From AG25 sp035604455 (lineage in GTDB: Bacteria > Gemmatimonadota > Gemmatimonadetes > Gemmatimonadales > GWC2-71-9), in contig DATNIM010000014.1 of the NCBI GenBank assembly GCA_035604455.1, positions 1 through 55,747 of the forward strand: a DNA stretch of 55,747 nt. The letters are read 5' to 3'. Under the pieces are notes generated by a model. That model was not told where the DNA came from. It saw only the letters and a list, made by a program, of their open reading frames with translations, and did not search any database. This document shows positions 35,718-42,257 of this stretch, one piece after another; the first letter of the stretch is position 1, and each line of letters starts with the position of its first letter. The translations under genes were made by a program, and so were the position numbers.

Positions 35718-36614
35718 CTACGCCAGCGCGCGCACATGGTGGCGCACGCCCTCGGCCAGCAAGTCGAGCGCGTAGCCTCCTTCGAGCACTGCGGCCACGG
35801 GTACCGAAGGGACACGCTCGCGAAGGGCCGTGGTCCACGCGCTCATGTCCGCGGGAGCGAGGGTGAAGCCTCCCAGGGGGTCCCCGGCGAGGCTGTCAAA
35901 ACCTGCGGACAGGAGGAGGAAATCGGGCCGCCACCCCTCTAGCGCCGCGTCGACGGCAGCGAGCAAGTCGTTCACGTAGACCGTCCGGGGCAGCCCCGGC
36001 CGTCGCGGCACGTTGAAGACGTTCCCTACGCCGCGTTCGTCGGCGGCTCCTGTGCCGGGGTACCACGGGTATTGATGAATGGAGACGTATCGGACGGTCG
36101 GGTCCGTTTGCACGAGCGCCTGGGTCCCGTTGCCGTGATGGACATCCCAGTCAACGATCAGGACGCGCTCGCGACCGAGGGCCTGCGCGTGCCGTGCCGC
36201 GACGACGACGTTGTTCAGGAAGCAAAACCCCATGGCGCGCGTGGCGAGGGCGTGGTGCCCGGGCGGTCGTGTCGCCCCGAACGCTGTCCCCCGCTCGAGG
36301 GCGCATTCGACGGCGCCCAGCGCGACCCCCGCCGCGGCGACCACGCTCTCCCAGCTCGTTGGCCCGAGCACGGTGTCGGCGTCGAGGGCACCGCCGCCCT
36401 GCCCGGCGATCCGCTCAAGGAGTTCGAGGTGCCGGGCTGGGTGGACGCGCTCGAGCGCCGCGGCGCCCGCAGGCGTGCCCTCGACCCACCGGACGGCCAT
36501 GTCGGGGGCTCGCAGGGCGGAGAGGACCGCATCGAGTCGCTCAGGACGCTCGGGGTGCCCCGCGCCCGGGTCGTGAAGCCGGCAAGCGGGGTGCCAAACG
36601 ACGGTTGTGGGCAC
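35718..36614 (-). CDS. histone deacetylase-like amidohydrolase
   Basis: A 298-residue member of the arginase/deacetylase superfamily (class II HDAC-like or acetylpolyamine amidohydrolase). Motifs: HPERPERLDAVL, TRPPGHHA with the catalytic histidine pair, LIVDWDVHHGNGT (zinc ligands), SIHQYPWYPGTG, LLLSAGFDSLAGDPLGGF and the closing VLEGGYAL. Possible substrates are acetylated polyamines or protein lysines; arginine decarboxylase in the same run makes polyamines an attractive guess. The GTG (36612-36614) directly follows the TAG of the small membrane protein. Confidence 0.88.
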   Translation of the reverse strand: MPTTVVWHPACRLHDPGAGHPERPERLDAVLSALRAPDMAVRWVEGTPAGAAALERVHPARHLELLERIAGQGGGALDADTVLGPTSWESVVAAAGVALGAVECALERGTAFGATRPPGHHALATRAMGFCFLNNVVVAARHAQALGRERVLIVDWDVHHGNGTQALVQTDPTVRYVSIHQYPWYPGTGAADERGVGNVFNVPRRPGLPRTVYVNDLLAAVDAALEGWRPDFLLLSAGFDSLAGDPLGGFTLAPADMSAWTTALRERVPSVPVAAVLEGGYALDLLAEGVRHHVRALA

Positions 36615-36881
36615 CTACTGGGGCGAGGGGCGCGCGCGGAGCAGCGCTTGGATTGCTTCGGCCTCTTGCGCGAGGTCGCGCCGAGCGGCCGCCACTTCCG
36701 CGAGGGCGCGCCGGTAGCGTCGCCACGCGAGGAGGACCAAAAGACTCGCGACCAGGCAGCCTGCTGCGCCCAAGACGAGCGAGCGGCTGCCTCGCACAAC
36801 GCCCGCGTACACGAGCAACACGGCATCCACCCACAGGACCCCGACCGCTCCGATCGTGACAGCCCCCCGCGGCACGATCAC
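36615..36881 (-). CDS. small two-helix membrane protein, unknown
   Basis: An 88-residue protein with two membrane segments (GAVTIGAVGVLWVDAVLLVYAGVV and LVLGAAGCLVASLLVLLAW) and a charged, probably coiled-coil C-terminal helix (YRRALAEVAAARRDLAQEAEAIQALL). No family recognised. The GTG at 36879-36881 overlaps the ubiquitin-like gene's stop (GTGA) and the stop abuts the HDAC-like start. It may tether its partners to the membrane; that is speculation. Confidence 0.65.
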   Translation of the reverse strand: MIVPRGAVTIGAVGVLWVDAVLLVYAGVVRGSRSLVLGAAGCLVASLLVLLAWRRYRRALAEVAAARRDLAQEAEAIQALLRARPSPQ

Positions 36882-37153
36882 CGGACGGGCTGGCGGCGCG
36901 CCGCCATAATGATGAATGGCGCGTTCGGGAGCGCCCCGAGGCTCGCAACGGTGGCGGTTTCGTCCATGACAACCCCGCCATGGAACTTGACCACGTACTT
37001 GCCCACCTCGGCGGGGGCCCGCCTCAGGGCTCGGGTGAGAGCCTCGCGCTTGAGGTCCGCGATCGTCGTTCCCGGCGTCACGGGGAGCACCACCTGATCC
37101 CACACATCCGTGACCATGACCCGGATGGCAAAGGACGACTCGACGGCGGTCAC
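36878..37153 (-). CDS. ubiquitin-like (beta-grasp) small protein
   Basis: A 91-residue protein that reads like a beta-grasp ubiquitin fold: strand 1 IRVMVTDVWD, strand 2 QVVLPVTPGT, helix TIADLKREALTRALR, strand VGKYVVKFHGGVVMD, then ETATVASLGALPNAPFIIMAARR, paralleling ubiquitin's FAGKQLED-TLSDYNI-HLVLRLR order. It ends RRQPVR with no terminal glycines, so conjugation is unlikely; EsaB/YukD-type bacterial ubiquitin-like proteins are the nearest comparison. The GTG start (37151-37153) overlaps the upstream gene by four bases. Fold is inferred from pattern only. Confidence 0.6.
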   Translation of the reverse strand: MTAVESSFAIRVMVTDVWDQVVLPVTPGTTIADLKREALTRALRRAPAEVGKYVVKFHGGVVMDETATVASLGALPNAPFIIMAARRQPVR

Positions 37154-37440
37154 TTCACCTCGATGTCCGACTCGAGGGGCAGGATCGACAGGAAGCGGTC
37201 CACCCCCTGGTCGAAGAACAAGGTGGACACGCGGAGGTGGGTGCGCGCGCTGCCGTTCGAGGCATCCAACGCCCGGGCGTTGATCGCCACCTCTTCGCCC
37301 CCCTGCCCACGGAGGATGAGATACTGCGGCCCTTCCTTCTCAGGAAACGCGCTCATGTTCGGCACTCGCTCAGCGAAGAACCGCTTCGCTTGCTCGAGAA
37401 TGGCCGCGGGAGGAAGAGCGACAGTGACGGTATGGATCAT
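37150..37440 (-). CDS. small conserved-looking protein, unknown
   Basis: A 96-residue alpha/beta protein (IHTVTVALPPAAILEQAKRFFAERVP, then beta strands QYLILRGQGGEEVAINARAL and THLRVSTLFF, ending SDIEVK). No cysteines, signal or membrane segment. First gene of a coupled set with the ubiquitin-like and membrane proteins. ATG at 37438-37440 was taken as the start because upstream in-frame sequence is basic and unlike a protein N-terminus. No function can be given. Confidence 0.65.
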   Translation of the reverse strand: MIHTVTVALPPAAILEQAKRFFAERVPNMSAFPEKEGPQYLILRGQGGEEVAINARALDASNGSARTHLRVSTLFFDQGVDRFLSILPLESDIEVK

Positions 37441-37704
37441 GACGGCCTCAAAAGATAGAGGCCGCCGACGCCTCGGGTAATGGGCGTGATCGACGTCTGC
37501 GGCCGGTGACCCGGCTCGTCGCACGCCCCGGCCGGCTCGCTCCTTAGCGGCGTTGTCATCCTGGCACGAGCACCGACAGCGACGGCAGTCGCCATGTCAG
37601 ACCGACATGCCGGTGCGGCGCGCCGTGCGGCACGGCGATTGCGAATTGGCTCGCGCAGCACGTACACAACCACGGCACACCGAAACCCACGAAGAGGAGC
37701 TTCT
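37441..37704. promoter_or_regulatory. divergent intergenic region upstream of hsp20
   Basis: This 264-base gap must hold promoters for both hsp20 (plus) and the 96-residue gene (minus). It contains a perfect 6-base inverted repeat CATGTC-AGACC-GACATG at 37593-37609, about 96 bases ahead of hsp20, and a GAAGAGGAG Shine-Dalgarno at 37691-37699. No CIRCE element or sigma-32 consensus was recognised. Confidence 0.4.
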
Positions 37705-38175
37705 ATGACCATCATCACCCGCATGCCACGCGCGGACGCCACGCCCGACGTCACGCGCCTCGAGCACCGCTTCAATCGTCTTCTGCGTGACGTCTTTGCG
37801 CCCTTCGAGTCGCCAAACGGCGATCTCGCGACCACCTGGAGCCCGGCCGTAGACGTCCTCGAAGAGCCGGCGGCGATTCGCATCGTTGCGGAAGTGCCCG
37901 GGATAGCGCCGAACGAGGTGAAGATTTCCCTAGAGAACAACCTCCTGACGATCAGCGGCGCGAAGCGGCAGACGGCCGACGAGCGGACCGACCAGGTCCA
38001 CCGGTACGAGCGGTCCTACGGAACCTTCACGCGCAGCTTCACCCTGCCGGCCACGGTCGATCCCAACGCGATCACCGCGGCGTACGAGCACGGCGTCCTG
38101 ACGGTCACTCTTCCGAAGGCCGAGAAGGCCCGTCCTCGTCAGATCCAGGTTGAGGTGACGACGAAGGAGAAGTAA
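37705..38175 (+). CDS. hsp20: small heat shock protein, Hsp20/alpha-crystallin family
   Basis: ATP-independent chaperone, 156 residues. Variable N-terminal arm with FNRLLRDVFAPFE, then an alpha-crystallin domain about 47-140 (WSPAVDVLEEPAAIRIVAEVPGIAPNEVKI, LTISGAKR, RYERSYGTFTRSFTLPATVD, AAYEHGVLTVTLPKAEKARP), closing with a basic tail. ATG 37705 follows a GAGGAG ribosome site. Its last 71 bases overlap, on the other strand, the 3' end of the small receiver-like gene. Probably heat-inducible, but no known heat-shock element was identified. Confidence 0.93.
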   Translation: MTIITRMPRADATPDVTRLEHRFNRLLRDVFAPFESPNGDLATTWSPAVDVLEEPAAIRIVAEVPGIAPNEVKISLENNLLTISGAKRQTADERTDQVHRYERSYGTFTRSFTLPATVDPNAITAAYEHGVLTVTLPKAEKARPRQIQVEVTTKEK

Positions 38176-38467
38176 GCATGAGGCCGAGGCGGCGGTCGAC
38201 TTCGGAGTTCGGCACCGCTGCGGCCCCGGCCTCGCGCGCGGCGCGGAGCAGCTCGACGCGCACGTGCGGGGCATAAGCCAGGACTGGGATTCCCGCAGAA
38301 ACAAATGCCCGGATGCGCTCAAGCGCTCCGGGCATCTCCGCTGCGAGGACCACCAGGTCGCACGCGGCCGGGTCTCGGGTCAGGGCGCCGCCGGCGCCCG
38401 TGACGACCCCGCCGAGTCGCGATCGGGCGAGCAGGTCCGCCCCAACCAGGTGAACCCGGGTGCCCAG
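38105..38467 (-). CDS. small receiver-like protein (start uncertain)
   Basis: Reading from just after the glyS stop gives TRVHLVGADLLARSRLGGVV, then CDLVVLAAEMPGALERIRAF, GIPVLAYAPHVRVELLRAAREAGAAAV and PNSEVDRRL, an alternation of strands and helices like a receiver (CheY-like) domain lacking the usual phosphoacceptor set. No ATG, GTG or TTG precedes strand 1; CTG at 38465-38467, six bases past the glyS stop, is the best candidate. A GTG at codon 41 would remove half the fold. The C-terminal tail overlaps hsp20 antisense. About 120 residues. The domain call is pattern-based. Confidence 0.5.
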   Translation of the reverse strand: MGTRVHLVGADLLARSRLGGVVTGAGGALTRDPAACDLVVLAAEMPGALERIRAFVSAGIPVLAYAPHVRVELLRAAREAGAAAVPNSEVDRRLGLMLTSPSSSPQPGSDEDGPSRPSEE

Positions 38468-38472
38468 AGAGG

Positions 38473-39810
38473 CTACCCGCGGAGCCGCGAGCTGAGGTAG
38501 TCCAAGAGCTGAGCGGCAGCGACCCGCTCCTGCTGCAGGGTATCGCGGCTGCGGACGGTCACCGTGCCGTCTTCGGCGACGGACTGGCCGTCCACCGTGA
38601 CGGCGAAGGGCGTGCCGGCCTCGTCCTGACGCCGGTACCGCCGTCCGATCGATCCCGAGTCGTCGTGGAATGCGTTCACGTGCTTGCGCAGGTCGTCGAA
38701 CACGCGACGGGCGAACTCAGGCATGCCGTCCTTGTTGACGAGCGGCAGCACGGCCACTTTGATCGGGGCCAACGCGGGGTGCAGTCGGAGGACGACGCGG
38801 GTTTCCCCGGCCACCTCCTCCTCGTGGTACGCATCGCACAGCACGGCGAGCGCGGTACGGTCGGCTCCCGCCGACGTTTCGACGACGTAGGGGATGAACC
38901 GCTCGTTCGTCGCCGGGTCCAGATACTCAAGCTTCTTCCCGGAGAACTGCTGGTGACGCGAGAGGTCGAAGTCCGCCCGGTTGTGAATGCCTTCGAATTC
39001 GTTCCACCCGAACGGGAATTCGTACTGGATGTCGTAGGCGTCTTTCGCGTAGTGAGCGAGCTCGGTCGGCCCGTGCCGGTGTAGGCGGAGGCGTTCGGGG
39101 CGCAGGCCGAGCCCCTGAACCCACTTCAGCCGCTCCTCGCGCCAGAAGTCGAACCAGCCTTCGTCGGATCCCGGCTTCACGAAGAACTGCATCTCCATCT
39201 GCTCGAACTCGCGCGTCCGGAACGTGAAGTTCCCTGGCGTAATTTCGTTGCGGAACGCCTTGCCGATTTGGGCGATGCCAAACGGAATGCGCTGCCGCGA
39301 CGACTGCAGCACGTTCAGGTAGTTCACATAGATGCCCTGCGCCGTTTCGGGGCGCAGGTAGATCTGTGCCGCCGCCTCCTCGACCGGTCCCATGAACGTC
39401 TTGAACATGAGATTGAAGAGACGCGGCGCCGTGAGCGTGCCCTTCGACCCGCAGACGGGACACTGCGCGTCGGGTTGCCCGGGCGTCCCCTTGATCGCGG
39501 GGTCGTCTGCGCGAAAGCGGTTCTTACAGTGTTTGCAGTCGACGAGCGGGTCCGTGAACCCGGCCACGTGCCCGGAGGCTTCCCACACCTTCGGGTGCAT
39601 GAGAATCGCCGCATCGAGCCCTTCGATGTCCTCGCGCTCATGCACCATCGAGCGCCACCAGCGCGCCTTGATGTTCGCCTTGAGCTCGGCGCCAAGGGGG
39701 CCGTAGTCCCAGACGGACCCGAGCCCGCCGTAGATCTCCGAGGACTGGAAGACGAAGCCCCGCCGCTTGGCCAGGGAAACAAGCTTGTCCATCGTGCGGT
39801 CGGCTGGCAT
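38473..39810 (-). CDS. glyQS: glycyl-tRNA synthetase (homodimeric type)
   Basis: Class II aminoacyl-tRNA synthetase of the single-chain alpha2 type, 445 residues. Starts MDKLVSLAKRRGFVFQSSEIYGG, has GPLGAELKANIKARWW, a zinc pair region CKHCKNRF...CPVCGSKG, motif 2 IAQIGKAFRNEITPGNFTFRTREFEQMEMQFF, WNEFEGIHNRADFDL and motif 3 near the end of the catalytic core, followed by the anticodon domain (KVAVLPLVNKDG). ATG at 39808-39810. The receiver-like gene follows by a few bases. Confidence 0.96.
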   Translation of the reverse strand: MPADRTMDKLVSLAKRRGFVFQSSEIYGGLGSVWDYGPLGAELKANIKARWWRSMVHEREDIEGLDAAILMHPKVWEASGHVAGFTDPLVDCKHCKNRFRADDPAIKGTPGQPDAQCPVCGSKGTLTAPRLFNLMFKTFMGPVEEAAAQIYLRPETAQGIYVNYLNVLQSSRQRIPFGIAQIGKAFRNEITPGNFTFRTREFEQMEMQFFVKPGSDEGWFDFWREERLKWVQGLGLRPERLRLHRHGPTELAHYAKDAYDIQYEFPFGWNEFEGIHNRADFDLSRHQQFSGKKLEYLDPATNERFIPYVVETSAGADRTALAVLCDAYHEEEVAGETRVVLRLHPALAPIKVAVLPLVNKDGMPEFARRVFDDLRKHVNAFHDDSGSIGRRYRRQDEAGTPFAVTVDGQSVAEDGTVTVRSRDTLQQERVAAAQLLDYLSSRLRG

Positions 39811-39834
39811 AAGGGCGTGAAGATAGAGACGCGG

Positions 39835-40923
39835 CTAGGCGACGGGCAACCCGAGGACGTCGCGCACGGCGCGAGCGGCGAGCGCGGCGATGCCCGCGGC
39901 GCTCAAGGGCCGCCCGTCACCTCCTACCGCCGTGACGCCGGGCGGCACGGCCTCGACCCGCCCCGCGACGACGATGACGCGTTTCCCCTCGGCCTCCGTC
40001 CGTCTGATGACCTCGCCCGAAGCCTTGCCCACTAGCGACGTCCCGTCGAAAACGCCTTCCGCGGTGACGACGAGGTCCGCGGTCGCGAGGGCCGCGTCGA
40101 AGCCGATACGCTCGAGGACCCAGTCCGATCCGCGCACGAGGCGCGCGTTCGCGAAGAAGGCGAGCCCGGCCCCGAGCCCGCCGGCAGCCCCTCCACCCGG
40201 AAGCGTGGACAGCTCGGGCCGACCGCCGCGCGCCATGAGCTGGCCCAACGTCTCGAGGCCCGCCGCGAGCGTCTGGACGGCCGCAGGACCTGCCCCCTTT
40301 TGTGGCGCGAAGACGGGCGCCGCCCCCTGCGGGCCCGTGAGGGGTGTCGTGACGTCCGCGAGGGCGATCACTTGGGCGTCGAGTCCCCAGCCGCCGTCAA
40401 AGCTCGCCGCCCCGGTGAGCGCCCCCCCGCCCTCGCCGAGCGGCGCCCCGGTCGCGTCGCGCACCTCCCACCCCAGGCCGCGTGCGGCGCCGACGCCCCC
40501 GTCCACGGTGGCAGAGCCCCCCAAACCCACCACCACCATTCGAGCGCCCCGGTCGACCGCCTCCCAAATGAGCTCCCCCACGCCCCGGGTCGTCGCTCTC
40601 AATGGATCGAGCTCTTCCGGCCGGAGCAGCGCGAGGCCGCACGCGTTCGCGCTCGCGAAGATGGCCGTGCTCTGGTCGAGCCACCCGAGTTCCGCGGCCA
40701 CGGGGTGGCCCAGAGGTCCGGTCACGCGCACGCGCTCTCGGAGGGCGCCCGGTGCCAAGACGACCTCAAGCAGCCCATCGCCGCCATCAGAGACGGGACA
40801 GTGTAACAACACCGCGTCGGGGACGGCCGCGCGCACTCCGACCGCGAGCGCGTCGGCCACGGCGCGCGGCCCGAATGTTCCTTTGAACGCCGCCGGAGCG
40901 AGCACCACGGTCAGAGATGTCAT
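39835..40923 (-). CDS. glycerate kinase (GK-I family)
   Basis: Phosphorylates D-glycerate. 362 residues; the N-terminus LAPAAFKGTFGPRAVADAL and CPVSDGGDGLLEVV are the family signature. Further motifs are GLGGSATVDGGVGAARGLG, FAPQKGAGPAAV, LPGGGAAGGLGAGLAFF and VVTAEGVFDGTSLVGKASGEV. ATG at 40921-40923. Whether the product is 2- or 3-phosphoglycerate is not decided by sequence alone (most GK-I enzymes give 2-phosphoglycerate). Lies upstream of glyQS by 24 bases, probably co-transcribed; both are linked to glycine/glycerate metabolism. Confidence 0.93.
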   Translation of the reverse strand: MTSLTVVLAPAAFKGTFGPRAVADALAVGVRAAVPDAVLLHCPVSDGGDGLLEVVLAPGALRERVRVTGPLGHPVAAELGWLDQSTAIFASANACGLALLRPEELDPLRATTRGVGELIWEAVDRGARMVVVGLGGSATVDGGVGAARGLGWEVRDATGAPLGEGGGALTGAASFDGGWGLDAQVIALADVTTPLTGPQGAAPVFAPQKGAGPAAVQTLAAGLETLGQLMARGGRPELSTLPGGGAAGGLGAGLAFFANARLVRGSDWVLERIGFDAALATADLVVTAEGVFDGTSLVGKASGEVIRRTEAEGKRVIVVAGRVEAVPPGVTAVGGDGRPLSAAGIAALAARAVRDVLGLPVA

Positions 40924-41044
40924 GCAGTTTGCACGAATTCTTGCGTTTTACGTGTATTGTTCACACAGAAATGACCATCCAAGGCTGTGTAGCGAGCACA
41001 TTGCGCTACAGGCACTCGTTTTGCTCGGAGGTTGGGCAGGACTA
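40924..41044 (+). promoter_or_regulatory. AT-richer leader upstream of the c-di-GMP riboswitch
   Basis: This stretch is clearly less GC-rich than its surroundings. It must carry promoters for glycerate kinase leftward and the riboswitch RNA rightward. The best rightward -10 is TATTGT (40955-40960); TTGCAC (40929-40934) is 20 bases before it, which is too far for a good sigma-70 site. No certain promoter can be named. Confidence 0.35.
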
Positions 41045-41126
41045 CTCTGTCCCAGGGCAAACCGCCGGCGACGGCGGGGCGCAAAGCCAGGGGTCTCGCG
41101 CAGGCGAGATAGCCCGGCTGCCAGAG
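41045..41126 (+). ncRNA. cyclic-di-GMP-I (GEMM-I) riboswitch
   Basis: All core blocks of the class I c-di-GMP aptamer appear in order: CAGGGCAAACC, a stem capped by the GNRA loop GCGA, GGGGCGCAAAGCCA, a second stem (TCTCGC/GCGAGA), and ATAGCCCGGCTGCC. The closing P1 helix is CTCTG (41045-41049) with CAGAG (41122-41126). The tetraloop and its receptor side are as expected. It senses c-di-GMP and normally controls the gene downstream on the same strand. Here that strand has no substantial ORF before a strong terminator at 41249, so the regulated product is unknown. Confidence 0.88.
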
Positions 41127-41132
41127 TCGGCA

Positions 41133-41178
41133 GCGGCCCCACGCCCTTGGACCAGCGCGCGGGGCCGCCGTGCTTTTG
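41133..41178 (+). terminator. possible expression platform of the riboswitch
   Basis: GCGGCCCC (41133-41140) pairs perfectly with GGGGCCGC (41161-41168), followed by CGTGCTTTT. A competing hairpin GCTGCC (41117-41122)/GGCAGC (41129-41134) would break the aptamer's P1 and also uses the first bases of this stem. That mutual exclusion is what a transcription-control platform looks like. A 17-codon ORF (GTG 41170 to TAG 41223) follows without a ribosome site. Confidence 0.5.
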
Positions 41179-41219
41179 GGCTGGCGCGTCGAGACGTGTC
41201 GTCCTGCTCACATCGGGGT

Positions 41220-42257
41220 CTAGGGCGCACGATGCTGGGCAGGCGATCCCCCCCCAGGGGCAACCCTGGGGGGGCTTGTCTTTATATGCCGGCAGATCAG
41301 GTCGCCATGCACCCGGCCGTTCTCGATGAAGATGCGGTTGGCGTCCCGTCCGGACGCGAGCACTCCTGCGATGTAGACCCCAGGCACATTGGTCTGCATG
41401 GTGGCGGGGTCGTGCGCCGGCACCCCGGTGTGGTCGTCGACCGAGACCCCCAGCGTGCGCAGCAGCGTGAGGTCCGCTCGGTAACCCGTCAGCGCGAGCA
41501 CGAAGTCCGCCGGTAGCGTCTCGGTCGAGCCATCGGACGCCCGAATCACGACCCGATCCGGACCGATCTCGACCACCCGGCTGCCCCACCGCGCGCCGAT
41601 GCTCCCGTCCTTCAGGCGGTTCTGGATATCCGGGACGACCCATGGCTTCACGTTGCGGTCGAGTTGATCGAGGAAATGCACGATCGTGACCCGAGCGCCG
41701 ACGCGCTGCAGTTCGAGCGCGGCTTCGACAGCGCTGTTGCTGGCCCCAACGACCACGACGCGTTGGCGCCAGTAGGGGTGGGCCTCGAGGTAAAAGTGCG
41801 CTACATGCGGGAGATCCTCCCCCGGGACGCCGAGGAGGTTCGGAGATTCGAAGTACCCCGTGGCGTACACAATTCGCCGGGCGGCGACGGTCACCGGGTC
41901 CGGGCCCCGGCCGCGCACGGTGAGCTCAAAGCAGTCGGGACCGCCGCGCGCCCCAACGACCTCCTGATATTGGCGTACGTCGAGGTCGAAGTACTCCGCG
42001 ACACGCCGGTAGTAGGTGAGGGCTTCCCGACGCGTGGGCTTGTCGTCGCTCGTCACAAACGGTAAGCCCGCAATTTCGAGCTTCTCGGCGGTGGAGAAAA
42101 ACGTGAGGTAGAAGGGATACCGGAGCAAGCTCGCCACCACGGGGCCCTTGTCGAACAACGCGGCCGACAGTCCGGCCTGGCGCGCCGCGACACCCACGGC
42201 CAGCCCGCACGGGCCGGCGCCGATCACGCCGAGGTCGAGCATCGGACTCCCGCTCAC
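41220..42257 (-). CDS. ypdA: YpdA-family thiol-disulfide reductase (putative bacillithiol disulfide reductase)
   Basis: NADPH- and FAD-dependent flavoprotein of the YpdA family, 345 residues. FAD motif VIGAGPCGLAVGVAARQAG, FFSTAEKLEIAG (family signature), YYRRVAEYFDLDV, NADPH motif VVVVGASNSAVEAALEL, and the C-terminal FAD motif VPGVYIAGVLASGRDANRIF. It lacks a CxxC, as YpdA enzymes do; the presence of bacillithiol in this organism is not shown. GTG 42257 overlaps the purA stop. Its last codons are formed by the stem-loop at 41249-41274, so the C-terminal tail is probably not structurally important. Confidence 0.9.
   Translation of the reverse strand: MSGSPMLDLGVIGAGPCGLAVGVAARQAGLSAALFDKGPVVASLLRYPFYLTFFSTAEKLEIAGLPFVTSDDKPTRREALTYYRRVAEYFDLDVRQYQEVVGARGGPDCFELTVRGRGPDPVTVAARRIVYATGYFESPNLLGVPGEDLPHVAHFYLEAHPYWRQRVVVVGASNSAVEAALELQRVGARVTIVHFLDQLDRNVKPWVVPDIQNRLKDGSIGARWGSRVVEIGPDRVVIRASDGSTETLPADFVLALTGYRADLTLLRTLGVSVDDHTGVPAHDPATMQTNVPGVYIAGVLASGRDANRIFIENGRVHGDLICRHIKTSPPRVAPGGGSPAQHRAP
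41249..41287 (+). terminator. rho-independent terminator for the plus-strand riboswitch RNA
   Basis: A perfect 11-base-pair stem (CCCCCCCAGGG with CCCTGGGGGGG) closed by the GNRA loop GCAA at 41249-41274 is followed by CTTGTCTTTAT on the plus strand. On the minus strand no T-run follows, so it terminates rightward transcription. It lies within the 3' end of the ypdA coding sequence. Confidence 0.75.

Noticed and set aside
37561..37580. TGGCACG upstream of hsp20 as a sigma-54 promoter
   Set aside because: The required GC/TTGC -12 element is not at the proper distance.
38165..38240. Long imperfect inverted repeat after hsp20 as a terminator
   Set aside because: The loop is about 30 bases with a mismatched stem, no T-run follows, and the region is coding on the other strand.
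40917..41516. Plus-strand 199-codon frame across the c-di-GMP riboswitch
   Set aside because: It runs through the aptamer, both hairpins and antisense to ypdA; its composition follows RNA structure rather than protein sequence.
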